Part shown: piece after piece, positions 35,122-45,760 of the stretch
Layout: the number at the start of each line of letters is the position of its first letter
Position numbering within the stretch: the stretch's first letter is position 1
DNA from: Colletotrichum lupini
Lineage: Eukaryota; Ascomycota; Sordariomycetes; Glomerellales; Glomerellaceae
Reading direction: 5' to 3'
Length of the DNA stretch: 64,000 bases
NCBI RefSeq assembly: GCF_023278565.1
Contig: NC_064680.1
Location: 3,100,001 to 3,164,000, forward strand
Translations under genes and position numbers: made by a program
Notes under the pieces: model-generated
The model's database searches: none
The model's input: only the letters and a program-made list of their open reading frames with translations
What the model was told of the DNA's origin: nothing

Positions 35122-36182
35122 TCACTTCTTTCTCTTCTCCTTCTTTTGAGAAGCATTGAAGCTCTTGATGAGAGCAGCGCACTTGCTTAAGTTTCCCTTT
35201 GGCTCCCATGTATTCTGGTTCGAGCCGTATCCCTTCCACTTCACCATGTACATCTGCACCTTGGTCTTGGGGTCAACGCGTGCGCCAACGATCCTCTCAA
35301 CGACGTAGAACTCCTCAGAATAAGTAGGAGAACTCGAGGTGCCTTTTACAGGGCTCTTCCTCGTAGCCTTCTTGGGGCGAGCGACGCCTCGGCCGTATGT
35401 CGTCACGGCCTGTCAGGGTGTCAATCTTAATGCGGTCTTGAAGTTAGGCGTGAGGGTACTGCTACCTTTTTCTCAGTAACTGCCTTCTCTACGGTAGAAG
35501 CACGAGTAGACCGACGAAGAGCAGTGGCTAACGTATCAGATAGGTTAGAACGGGTAAAAGTAGGCGAAGACGACCAGAACGCAAGTGAATCCACTTTTAG
35601 ACTTACCTTTGGTGATTGGTCCAGCGGGAATCGGGTTACCAGTAGGTTTCTTGGACTTGATCGAGACAGCGTTGGTAGTCTTTCTGGGACGACCGCGCTT
35701 CTTAGGAGCTTGCACCGGCGGAGGGGAACCATCATCTCTCTCAGTATCACTAGGACCGTGATCGTCGGGACCGTCTTCCTCATCAGAGTCGGAAGCATAT
35801 AGAGGAAGTCCTTTCTTCGTAGCAGGCGCGGCTCTGTTCTCGATCGAGGCTCGGACACTCTGAGCAGACCCATTCAGAGGCTTTTGGCCTTCAAGCAACT
35901 TACGTCTCTTGCTAGCTTTGCTGGTGGCGGGTTGACTAGACTGGCGCTTTCTGCTGGCCGACTTCTCGGAGGCACCAACAGGCTCGACCAAGTCGGACTC
36001 GATCTTCGGGATCAGGTCATCTTCGTCCTGATTCTCGGCGCCGTTCGCTTTGCTGTATAGACCTTGGCGTTAGTGAGGGAAACAACGGGGGGGCCGAAAA
36101 CTCACGCTGCAGCCGAGGAGGCGGCAAGCTCGTTCTGGGTCATTGCAACCTCTCGGCCCTTGAAGACCAGTGGCACCGACAT
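35122..36182 (-). CDS. AT-hook and chromodomain protein
   Basis: Four exons, 36182-36106, 36052-35607, 35527-35466 and 35409-35122, give 290 residues. The third exon is only 62 nt. The N-terminal two-thirds is charged and disordered. An AT-hook-like 'KKRGRPRK' sits at about 143-150, and an acidic 'SDSDEEDGPDD' stretch lies just before it. A chromodomain covers about residues 226-279: 'EEFYVVERIV', then 'YMVKWKGY' and 'NTWEPKGNL'. Its aromatic cage residues appear present (the Tyr of 'FYVVE', the Trp of 'KWKGY'), so methyl-lysine binding is plausible. No chromoshadow domain follows; the chain ends about 11 residues later in a Lys/Arg-rich tail. It is therefore not a full HP1. A nuclear chromatin reader is the likely role, histone mark unknown. 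Confidence 0.85.
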
Positions 36183-37338
36183 CGTAAATGGGGATGGTCG
36201 TGACGAGATTCTTGAGTTGGATACCTTGTCTAGACAGAAGGTGAAATATAGCGAAGCTGCCCGGAAGGATCAGAGTGAGAAATCCGTGCACCTTCGTCTA
36301 TCTTGAGTTAGATAGCTTGGGTAGTGATGGAAGGAGGAAGAAGCTCCTATCCACCCAGTCTACTCAAGTTGGAAGCAGGGCGAGGTTGCCGAGTCGGAAA
36401 ACCATTACCCAAGGAAAGAGCCTCAACGACCTGACTGAGCCGAGGAAGGTCCGAGGGGGGGCAATCCAGAAAAGGAAGGCAGTTGCTTGGGAAAAAGATC
36501 CTCTCGGGCGAGTTTGATGGAAGGTGGACGCATACCTACATCTCTTTCTTTCCCTCACACCAGGCCTGGGGTTCTAAGTTAATGTAAAGTAAGTCCGTCC
36601 AGTGAGCTGACCAGTTGAGCCACCTGGTAAGTGCTCGAGTTGGAATTTAAATCAGTAAATTGGATAATTCAAGCCAAAAGCTAACTAGCCACGGCGAACG
36701 GGCATATCGGTAGTACCCCAGCCTCGAGACAATTCCACTCGTACCTACAATTGATTATTACCTCAATACCGTGCTTCAAAGGACCAGGATGCCAACAATG
36801 CACCGGAACCGTCCAGTCTTGGTCAGGTGTTTATTACTAGAAGGTACCTTGCCTACGGGAGCGAGATGCAAGGGCGAACAAGAAGTCTGGGGTGGGAACA
36901 AAGAAACCATCTTAAGGGATCTTCGTGAAAATATACTGAGCACGAGCAACTGTTCACTACTCACTGTCGTCTGACTAACGGGCGAAAGCAACTGAGATGT
37001 GCTCACCTCTCTCTCCACGCAGGTCTGGAAAATCGGGATCAAGTACAGCTCGCGCCTTTGCTTCTGAACTTTAATTCTACTAGGGGCGACCTTAACTTGA
37101 CATGGCCAGACCTGCTGGGGCGGAAAACGGTCTGGGAAAGCCTCAGGTAGGGTTGGATGGGAGTCACATCAGAAGGTAGAAATAAAGCCAGCCGGACCTT
37201 TGCTCATATCAATCCATCGCGGAATCAAGACCACCAAAAGTTGTTTCAAGCTAAGGTACCTTGAATGACTACGCCAATGCCTGATGCACGTATGCTATTC
37301 TTTGACAAGTTAAGCCTGTCCCTATGCTATGCTTCATC
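36183..37338. other. Promoter region of the chromodomain gene and 3' flank of ric8
   Basis: About 1.15 kb with no supported gene; only frames under 90 codons without family character. A sequence at 36611-36622 resembles a tRNA A box on the minus strand but has no B box in range. Confidence 0.45.
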
Positions 37339-38970
37339 TTAATCGTCGAGCTCTTCCACTCGCTTATCTCCAAAATCATGAAGTTGTCCTGACCTCGCCG
37401 CCTGCTCCACGGGGTTCTGAATATCAACGACGCCTGTCTTCTTGAGCCTAATGATCTGTCAGCATGTGTCCGAGTCATGGGGCAAGTGCCATCTTGCCTT
37501 TCAAACAGGACGTATAGTCTCTCTGCCTCTCTCTCTTTTTCTTCTTCTGTCATCTCCGGAAGTTCAACGTGTTTTTCCTTGTCAATGAACTGTCCCGTAA
37601 TGGGATTGACAGGCCGCTGCTCCTCGCCCGTGCTGAACGCTTCAGCAGCACTGGCAGGAATGGGAATGTTTTTCTGGAACAGGAAGCCTGATGCAAAGCC
37701 GTAACCAACGTTCTCAACAAACTTTGAAGCATCCTGGTCTGATATGTCGAAGAGAAGATAGGAGATGGCCTCCCGAAGGTGGGGGGTCAGGGGGTTGGTA
37801 GAGTTGCGCAATAAGCGTGATGTCAATGAAGTACCGCGGCCAAGAACCTCCTTTCTATCCTGCTCAGTAGGAAGAAGCTTCTTCCTAATAGACGTCTTGG
37901 CAGCGTCAGGAGCGCCATCGTGCACACGCCGCAAGACACCTATCAGCGGCGTTACCAGCTGCTCCAGTTCATTATCGGGATATGCCTTCAGAGCCGCGTC
38001 CAGTATCTCAATAAAGCGATCCGCTACCTTTGCAGGTTCACTCTTCGGATAAAGAGCCCCCTGGACATCTTTGTCCTCTAACTTGAGATCCAGCAAAGCG
38101 TTGACAAGGGTATTGAATGGCGGGTCGAGCGGTTTGTTGGAGGGAATATCATGCTTCCAAAGTAGTGCAACGATGTGTGGAATGGCGCCTGTAAATGCCG
38201 CCACTTCGGAGGGGCAAAAATGCGAGACGTTGAAAAGTAGCTTCAAGGTCTCGTTGAGCGCCATGTCTTCCATGGGATCGGCTGATACATGGGTCTGGGA
38301 ACTTCCCAGGCGCTTTTGGTGCTTGGAAAGATTCTCAATCACGATATCGGCCAACCTGTGTTTCTGAATCAGAGCAAGAAGATCGATTTTGGTTCCGTAG
38401 GTGGTGAGGAACAAGACCCTGGAGACAAGGAATTCATCGTCGAAGCTGTCATTCTTCAATCTCCTGCAAGCTTGGTCCTCGTAGCCAAGGTCAACAAATG
38501 TTTGGCGAGCCTGAGGATTCAATAGCATCGTGTTGGCCAAAACTCTCAAAGCTGCCCTTGCCGTAGAGTTTGACGGGCTTACGAAGGCATGTCTTGTGAG
38601 CATCTCGATACCCTGTAGTCTATTAGCATCAACAGCACTCGTAGGAGGCAGATGGGATGACCTCTGGTGTAAAGATAGGATCAGCGTTGGTAGGGTCCCG
38701 CCCATAGATCTTTAGCTCTTCAAGAGCAGCATCACGCTCTAAGATGCAATTTTAGCTGGATGACTGAGAGAAGTATTGCATCGTAGATCAAACTTACGAT
38801 GAGGGAGCAGAGTGGGTTTTTTCAGGTCGTCTTCCAACTTCTTCATAAGAGCAGTGACAGCCTCAAGTTTTGCTGAAGAATTGTCAGCGAGACAACTTCA
38901 TGGGCCTGGTCTGGTCGGGCAACCTACCAGGGCCGGCCAGGTTGGCCTGCATGGCGAGGGGCTGTGACAT
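37339..38970 (-). CDS. ric8: Ric8/synembryn, G-alpha chaperone and exchange factor
   Basis: Five exons, 38970-38928, 38872-38798, 38738-38662, 38612-37498 and 37447-37339, give 472 residues, close to the family length. Conserved blocks include 'ALEELKIYGRDP', 'IFTPEGIEML' and, at the end, 'LKKTGVVDIQNPVEQA' with an acidic tail ending EELDD. Ric8 proteins fold G-alpha subunits and promote their GDP-GTP exchange in the cytosol, and in fungi support G-protein control of growth, conidiation and virulence. The last intron (37497-37448, 50 bp) starts with GC rather than GT (AG|GCAAGA), and the third donor is a weak GTCATC. An in-frame ATG at 39129 would add 53 very basic residues. I chose 38970 because it gives the family-like N-terminus. 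Confidence 0.93.
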
Positions 38971-40405
38971 GGTACGGCGGGCGGCGCTGTGCTTGTAGTC
39001 GGGATCGGCAACGGAGCGGAGCTTGGGCGAGCCCGGCCGAGCAAAGCTAGGGGCACTTGATTTGCGGCAGACCCTACGTTCCTTGACGCTCAGCATTCTC
39101 TTCAATTTGGATGCCATGATGGGCAGCACACTTCAGAAAGGAATGTGAGATGCAAAGACAAGATTGGATTACCTTTTGGGGATCACAAGATGGAAGATGA
39201 TCACTTCCTGCAGTGGCGAGAAAAGGATATGCGGTTCAACGGATGTGATTGTGGCACTCGATCTCGAATTCAAGTGGCTTGATGTCTGACCGACCTCGAC
39301 GATTTCGGCCTACCTTAGGTTCGGTAGTGCATCCACCAAAAATAGCTGAATCTGTCCAGCTGCGATTCGTGTAGGTGATGTAAGTTTGCCAACACCCAGT
39401 CGACCTTGTTCAATGTGCAAAGTAGAAGATATTGTTGATTTGTTGGTGTTGTCGTTTGTTAAAGTGAAGATGTGGCTGTAGTGGAATGTCGAGGTATCTG
39501 GCTGAGAAAGGGGAATGAGCCAGATGGAAGACTGACCGTGAGACACCAGCAATCCTTCCTTCCGTTCCTCCACCGTCGTTACACAAGAAGAGGGGCACTC
39601 GGTGGCCCGCCAGGCAGTTGGCAGTTGACGCGAGCGAGCAGACCGTGCACTTACGCAGTACGGGGTGAGCAAGCCACACCTGTGGCAGGAGTGCCTGTCT
39701 GACCTTACGTTAGTAAGCATCATGCTCAAAGCTGTGGGGCACTTTCCGTGTTGCTATGGTGCGGAACGCTTCCATTTGGAGGGCACGGGGAAACTACGAT
39801 GGATGCGAATTTGGAGACTGCGGTGGATGCCATTCATTCCACTGCCCCACTCTTCGACGGTCGGCGGCCCAACCCCCGGGCAACCAGGCAGCGCCAACGA
39901 CGGGGGTACACGACATGCACGGGCCACTTGTTTAAGTGGTTTTCGCGCTCAACTCGCGTTTTTACGTGAAATCGTGGACGTGTTTAAGCATCCTCAAGCG
40001 CTAGCCAATTAACCAACCCGCTCCACCCTTATATCGAGAAGAGAAGGTCGTGCTGAGGTGCAAAAAGTCGTGTACTTGCGCGAACTGGCTACGGATACCT
40101 GACCAGACAACCCCGGCCCCGTGTCCCAAGTCACACTCCGTAGTCGTCCGTACACGGCTTCGCTCCTTCGACCGTCTCCATACCTCACTCTCGTTTCCGC
40201 CGGAAAGCCCACCTCCTCCCGTCACTCTCTTCCATTTGCATAGTGAGCGAGATTTGTATATTGCCTTTGGTTTTACGCATACGCATCGTCATTTCCTTCG
40301 TTTTCCCTGCCTGGAGTCCGACGCACTTATGCGCCAGTCGACATACAGCAGAGCTTGCCCGAGTCTGGTAATCCCTTCCCACTCGACGGGAACCTCTTCG
40401 CAACC
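38971..40405. other. Divergent promoter region between ric8 and rif1
   Basis: About 1.4 kb between two start codons on opposite strands. I see no supported gene; the open frames (for example 39310-39729 -) lack any family signature. The part next to ric8 (38971-39129) is an open continuation of the ric8 frame. Confidence 0.5.
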
Positions 40406-43400
40406 ATGGGATCTGTTGAGGTTGTCTCGAGCCGACTAGAGTCGTTACCCCCTCGCCCACCGACACCACCTCGCGAGACCAGCCTGGCTGCCGATGCCAC
40501 CACTTCGAAGCATCTCCTCGTCCTCCCTCCTTCCTCAGACCCTCGATCAAGTCTCCAGACTCCACCGAGCGTATACTCACCACTTTCCGGAGCTGACTCC
40601 ACAAACCCGAGCGGACGAAGAGCAAGGAAACGTGTGGGCTTTTCTGCCCAGGCGCAATACAACGAAGCACCAAACTACCCAGGTCTAGCTATTGCCAAAT
40701 CCCGATCATCGCCCCTATCGGCGTCGTCCTCGACTCAGCCCAAACCTGTCAAGGGCATCCTCAAACAAACCTCTTCGCCGAGTCCCCTGAGTTCAAGTCT
40801 CAAGCCAGACAGCTTGACGACATCAGCAAACATATCAGACATGTTGGAGTCAACGGTGAAGCAGCTCGCCGGAGCAGACAGGGACTCGAAGCGGGATGCC
40901 TACACAACACTGGTTATGACGCTGAAGACGTCCAACAACCTCCCGGACCGAATCGCCCTTCAGTCTAAGATGAGCCTCTTCGTGCAGTTCATCCAACGAG
41001 ACATCACCTCCAAGAATGCCACCAACGGAGGACCAGATGCGCCTCTTGTCAACAACGCTATTTCTCTTCTCGCTACTTTTTTGCATTTCCCCGCCATTGC
41101 CTCGACGATACCCAGCGATTTCGGCATTTTCTTTATAGATCACTGCATTCGATCCTTTGAAGATCCTGCAACACCGAAAGATGTGGCTCGGCATCTAATG
41201 CAAGCTGTCGCTACGCAAGACTTCTCCGCAAAGGTCTTGACCTCGGATCGCATCCGCCGCCTCATGAATGCCCTCCGCAACATCGAAGACAACCTAAAGG
41301 GAAAGAGCATTGTGATGTCTCGAATTCTCATCTATAAACGCTTGGTTCAACAGTCACGCCAGTTGATGGTCCTTCACTCCGATTGGCTGAACGACCTTTT
41401 CACGGACATGCTGAGCAGGGTCAAAGAGCTGCGATCTGCTGCGATATCTCTTGGTCTGGAAGCGGTCTACATATTCGGGAAAGAAAAGTCACTGTCTCGG
41501 AAGGTGATGGAGCTCTTTGATACATCCATTGAAGAGATGAAGTTCGCAGAGTATTACCACCAGCAACTAAAAACCATGGCAAAGGACAAGGACGACAGGC
41601 AACTGACGGCTTCAGTCCCCAAGATCTGGAGCGTCATCATTGGTTTACTGCGCTGTCCTCTTGACAAATGGCAATTCTTCAACCAATGGCTGCAGCTCAT
41701 TCAGATGGGCTTCAACAATAGCGATCACCCCCAGACTAAGCAGGAGGCGAATTTTGCATGGAATCGTTTCGTCTGGTCTATGCATACCGAAGGCCAGTCT
41801 TTCGTCAAGCTTCTCCCCATACTCTACCAGCCACTAGGCAGCCAGTTGAAGTCAAAGTACACGAACAAACACACACGAGAGGTCGTTTTTGGCAGTGTGT
41901 GCAACCTCCTTTACTACGCCTTCAAGCCGGGAACGAACAGTGCTCTTCTCGACACCTACTGGGACATTTGTGTCAAGCCCTTGATAGAGCCACCCAAAGC
42001 GCAAGCAAGGAACCCCGACGCTGTTGATGAGCATATGCGGCAGATAACACTAATTCTCACCGGTCTTTTTGACTCGACAACACCTCGGATTTGGAGGGAG
42101 GAGCGTATTAGAGAGACAGCTCTTGCCCGGCCGAACGAGCTGCCAGCTATCGATCCCAAGTGGCTCCGACGCAACGCTGCTCGTGTTTTCCAGACTATGG
42201 AACCTATCATGGATAGACACTTTCTCGAGCTCTCAGACAAGAACAGCCAAATCCATCGCTTGTGGCGCACTTTGGTGGGGGCCATTGTATCGGCCACCTC
42301 CAAAGAGATCAAAGTTTCTGTCGACACCGCGGCATTCATTTCCCAAGTGTGCGGTCTTTTGCTCAAGCATTGGGAGACTGGCTTGACGGAGATTGAAGAT
42401 CCTACTCCTGAGATGGCGACCAAGTTCCTGGACAGCGCTCGTGAGCTCATCATAGTCGCTGTAGAGGCCCTGGGTCTTCGGCCTTTCACCGAGAAGATGA
42501 TCTCTCTTAGTCGTCTTCATACCTTCACACCTGTGTCAACGCCGTCCCATAAGCCGGCGAAGAACGCTGGTGACGCCCGGACTCCGCTACAGCATTTGAT
42601 CGGCTTGGTCTCTCGGCTTCCCCCGGGTGTCCCCGATGGGGAGGAGTACGTCGAGTTCTTCAAGACGTTCTTTGCACCTTTCTTAGTCCAGAAGTCAGCA
42701 AACTCTCGCTTGGAGCTGGCACAGGAGATGCTGTCGGCCACTCCAATCTGGTCGCCGCCGGTTAATCAACTTCCCTATGCACCATGGGTCTTCGCCGCGG
42801 AGTGCCTATCGGCGACCTTCAGCTCACCCCAAAACAGCACTCCAACAACTAGCTCAATAGTTGAGCCGTCACTCGGTCACGAATACCGCACCGTGGTGCG
42901 TTTCCTGGAACGAGGATGGAAAGAGACTTCCAATCTACCCTGGGAACCCTGGTGTTCGCTCTTCGCGAAGTTGTCGGCCCGGTCTTACCAGGAGACTGGC
43001 GAAGCTGGCCGCGCTTTAGGCACTATCGAGCCGCTTGCCAAAGTCGTCCGGGAGTCTATCCCTGCCGACCATGCCTCGCCGCTGTCGACAAAGACGCTTC
43101 TTGCAACAACTGAGCTTCTCTCCGTTGCTAGCCACCCATTGGACAGACAGGCATTGGAAGCTGCTCGACGCAGGCTATGGGGTACAGCAGTTGCGGGACC
43201 TAGGTCATCCTCTTTCGATCCGTTTGATAACTTTTACAAACTGGTCAACGAGGTGATGGAACGACTCTACGAGGCCGGCGAGCGTGGAGATCTGGACGAA
43301 CTTGCCACTCAGCTTCTCAGGGCGAGCGGTTCCTTCCTTTCTCGCTGCAACCCGGAGCTTGTTTGCAGAACTGTATCGAACTTGGAGAGTGGGCTTGCCG

Positions 43401-45760
43401 TGTGGATCCGGGACTCGCAGGGCATTTTGAATGCCCGACAGAGCCCTGCTGCATCTGAAGCTGTGAGTCTTACTACTAACAGGGAAATCTACTTTACTGA
43501 CCAACAGCAGGTTAAGCTTCTCTGGGAGACCGTTTCCAAGATCATTTTGCCTAGCGGCAAGCCAGAAGAAGTGCAGCTCGAAACATTCGAGGAACTCATC
43601 TGCGCTGCCTTTGAAAGCAAACACCGCCATATTCTTAACTCTGTCGCAGAGGCGTGGAATCGGATTTACGAGAATGCGGAACAAATCCAGTACCCTGAAC
43701 ATCTCAAGGCCGTCTTACTGGGCATTCAACCGGTTGTGACCCTCGTTCTTCCAGGCTTGGAGATCGCCAGTGTGGCGTCTACGGACCAGAATCGCTCGTT
43801 CGTCGAATCGCAGGACGACATTGAGATGCTCACCGTATCCTCCACACGCTCATCTCGAAAGAGAGCTCAGAAGCCGGCCACGTCCAACCAATCATCGCCT
43901 CTCAGCTCTGTCAAGCTGTCGCTCTCTGCGAAGAAGCAGCTGGACAACACTACACCTATGAAGGGTCGTGAAAGGTCCCGGCGTAGCGCTGCAGCCAAGG
44001 TGCGGTTGAGACATGACGACTCTCAGATTCAGTTCGCGCCCATTGAGAAGTCTCCTTTGAACCCGGCAGTCAACGCCGAGCCTCAAGTTCTCACCGAACG
44101 CCAGAAAGAAATCAGGGAGAGGCAGAAGGATGCCGCGGCCCTTTACCCAGAAATGCGGTCAAGCCCTCAACAGCAACAACCACAGGTCATTGAGAAGTCG
44201 ACCGCCCCTAAGATGGTTGTCGAGACCCCTAAGGATGTGACACCTAAGCGCAACGCTAGGTACGAGGAGTTTGTCAGCTCGACCCCGACACCTCGCCGAG
44301 GTCAGACGATGGCCATGGCAGACAATGATCAGGAGATGACGGATCCTCCTTCTTCACCTCTGGAGCCCCGACCTTTCCCTCTGCTGCCTCAGATCAAGTC
44401 ACGCTCTAGCAGTCGCAGCGAGCTAGAGAACTGGCAGTTTAGTTCCTCTCCTGTGTCTGGCTCTCCATCTCCCGATGCCGCCGTCATGACCGATGAGCCT
44501 ACAGATCTCAACTTGGCCGACAGCGCAACCTCCCAACGTGTTCCCCGAGCAGGTAGCCCGGATCTATCAGCAGTAGATGACTCGTTTCAGATAGTCCCCT
44601 CAAGTGCCGTGGAGGAGCCGGAGCTCCCACCGCCTGCCTTCGAGACCGCAAAGGAGACGCTGCAGCCCGATCAATCTCAGCATGATATTGCGGAATCGTC
44701 CGCAGAAACTCTTCCTGACCCTGCGCCATCAACCCCCAAGAACAACCGAGTGACTGGCGTAGAGGAGCCCAGATCTGGCCAGGAAGTCTTTGTCGACGCG
44801 CCCTCAAGCCCGCAACCCACAGTACTTACCAGGTCCGCCTCGCGCGCAGCTGCCATCAAGGACCGCTCCTTTGAGATGAGTGACGGAGACGAAAACAGCA
44901 TGTTGAGGCTTGTCGTCGAGCTCGACCGTAGGCGGTGCGAACTCCCGATCAACGATTACCCTGCCATTTCTCCTCCAAAATCTAATAAGGATCCCAGGAG
45001 CGACAAGAAAGAAAAGACTCCTGTGCTTGACTGCATCACAGTCCGAGGTGAAGATGACGAAGAGGAGGACAACGAAGAAGAGGAGGAAGACAAGCCAGCA
45101 GAGCTTGCTCTTTCACAGGTCCAGACAAGAGCCCATAAGAGCAAGTCCCATTCGCCCGCACGACCCTCAACTCCTGTAACTCGGTCAGCCGCTTCATCCC
45201 CGGACAAGTCAGCTAGGAAGCGGAAGAGGGGCGGTGCTTCCAACGTCGATACCCGCCACAAGAAGAGGAAGTCTACTGGCCCCTCAGAAATTGTCGAGTC
45301 GTCCCAGATCACCATGTCTCCGGTGCTCGGGGAAGAAACCCCCCGTCGTCGTCGCAGCCAACGCATCAATGTCAACGACAGCCCTTCGAAACGCTCCGTG
45401 GATCTGGATGCCGAAGTCAACTCTCAACTGGTTAATGAGCAAGAGGAGGCGGACTTCCGGGCGAGCCAATCATTCGAGGAGCCGGAGCTGGAGCAGACAA
45501 CAACCATGGCACACGAGACGGCAGAAGACTCCATGGACGTTGATCTCGCCGATGTCACCACTGTCGCTGAAGTAACGCCAGTCCCCGAAGCTCCTGTCGA
45601 AGAAGCTGCCAAGGATGTCAGCATGATTGACAATCTGAGCGTCGTTCTCGCCGGTCTTCGCTCCGCAACACTGTCACGGGAGGAGGTGTACAAGATGGAG
45701 GACATGCTCATGGACATCAAGAGAGAGCTCTTCGCCGCCGAGGCTCGTGGGCGAGCTTGA
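40406..45760 (+). CDS. rif1: Rif1-like telomere and replication-timing protein
   Basis: A long frame starting at the ATG at 40406; read straight it gives 1784 residues. The N-terminal half has the helical-repeat Rif1 domain (roughly residues 150-1000), with stretches such as 'CPLDKWQFFNQWLQLIQMGF' and 'WNRFVWSMHTEG' typical of the family. Two PP1-docking motifs precede it: KRVGF at 75-79 (RVxF type) and GILK at 117-120 (SILK-like). Rif1 recruits PP1 phosphatase to oppose DDK at replication origins and acts at telomeres and breaks. The C-terminal 600 residues are Ser/Pro-rich and acidic with Lys/Arg clusters and are probably disordered. A likely small in-frame intron lies at 43463-43507 or 43510, so the true product may be 15 or 16 residues shorter. 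The gene is divergent from ric8. Confidence 0.9.
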   Translation: MGSVEVVSSRLESLPPRPPTPPRETSLAADATTSKHLLVLPPSSDPRSSLQTPPSVYSPLSGADSTNPSGRRARKRVGFSAQAQYNEAPNYPGLAIAKSRSSPLSASSSTQPKPVKGILKQTSSPSPLSSSLKPDSLTTSANISDMLESTVKQLAGADRDSKRDAYTTLVMTLKTSNNLPDRIALQSKMSLFVQFIQRDITSKNATNGGPDAPLVNNAISLLATFLHFPAIASTIPSDFGIFFIDHCIRSFEDPATPKDVARHLMQAVATQDFSAKVLTSDRIRRLMNALRNIEDNLKGKSIVMSRILIYKRLVQQSRQLMVLHSDWLNDLFTDMLSRVKELRSAAISLGLEAVYIFGKEKSLSRKVMELFDTSIEEMKFAEYYHQQLKTMAKDKDDRQLTASVPKIWSVIIGLLRCPLDKWQFFNQWLQLIQMGFNNSDHPQTKQEANFAWNRFVWSMHTEGQSFVKLLPILYQPLGSQLKSKYTNKHTREVVFGSVCNLLYYAFKPGTNSALLDTYWDICVKPLIEPPKAQARNPDAVDEHMRQITLILTGLFDSTTPRIWREERIRETALARPNELPAIDPKWLRRNAARVFQTMEPIMDRHFLELSDKNSQIHRLWRTLVGAIVSATSKEIKVSVDTAAFISQVCGLLLKHWETGLTEIEDPTPEMATKFLDSARELIIVAVEALGLRPFTEKMISLSRLHTFTPVSTPSHKPAKNAGDARTPLQHLIGLVSRLPPGVPDGEEYVEFFKTFFAPFLVQKSANSRLELAQEMLSATPIWSPPVNQLPYAPWVFAAECLSATFSSPQNSTPTTSSIVEPSLGHEYRTVVRFLERGWKETSNLPWEPWCSLFAKLSARSYQETGEAGRALGTIEPLAKVVRESIPADHASPLSTKTLLATTELLSVASHPLDRQALEAARRRLWGTAVAGPRSSSFDPFDNFYKLVNEVMERLYEAGERGDLDELATQLLRASGSFLSRCNPELVCRTVSNLESGLAVWIRDSQGILNARQSPAASEAVSLTTNREIYFTDQQQVKLLWETVSKIILPSGKPEEVQLETFEELICAAFESKHRHILNSVAEAWNRIYENAEQIQYPEHLKAVLLGIQPVVTLVLPGLEIASVASTDQNRSFVESQDDIEMLTVSSTRSSRKRAQKPATSNQSSPLSSVKLSLSAKKQLDNTTPMKGRERSRRSAAAKVRLRHDDSQIQFAPIEKSPLNPAVNAEPQVLTERQKEIRERQKDAAALYPEMRSSPQQQQPQVIEKSTAPKMVVETPKDVTPKRNARYEEFVSSTPTPRRGQTMAMADNDQEMTDPPSSPLEPRPFPLLPQIKSRSSSRSELENWQFSSSPVSGSPSPDAAVMTDEPTDLNLADSATSQRVPRAGSPDLSAVDDSFQIVPSSAVEEPELPPPAFETAKETLQPDQSQHDIAESSAETLPDPAPSTPKNNRVTGVEEPRSGQEVFVDAPSSPQPTVLTRSASRAAAIKDRSFEMSDGDENSMLRLVVELDRRRCELPINDYPAISPPKSNKDPRSDKKEKTPVLDCITVRGEDDEEEDNEEEEEDKPAELALSQVQTRAHKSKSHSPARPSTPVTRSAASSPDKSARKRKRGGASNVDTRHKKRKSTGPSEIVESSQITMSPVLGEETPRRRRSQRINVNDSPSKRSVDLDAEVNSQLVNEQEEADFRASQSFEEPELEQTTTMAHETAEDSMDVDLADVTTVAEVTPVPEAPVEEAAKDVSMIDNLSVVLAGLRSATLSREEVYKMEDMLMDIKRELFAAEARGRA
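43463..43507 (+). other. rif1: Probable in-frame intron in rif1 with tandem acceptor
   Basis: GTGAGT starts at 43463. A TACTAAC branch-point sequence lies at 43474-43480, and the intron ends in AACAG at 43507, with a second CAG at 43508-43510. Both choices (45 or 48 nt) keep the frame, so the reading is open either way and gene finders may miss it. Confidence 0.65.

Noticed and set aside
36601..36630. tRNA-like A box on the minus strand.
   Set aside because: No B box within range and no cloverleaf can be drawn.
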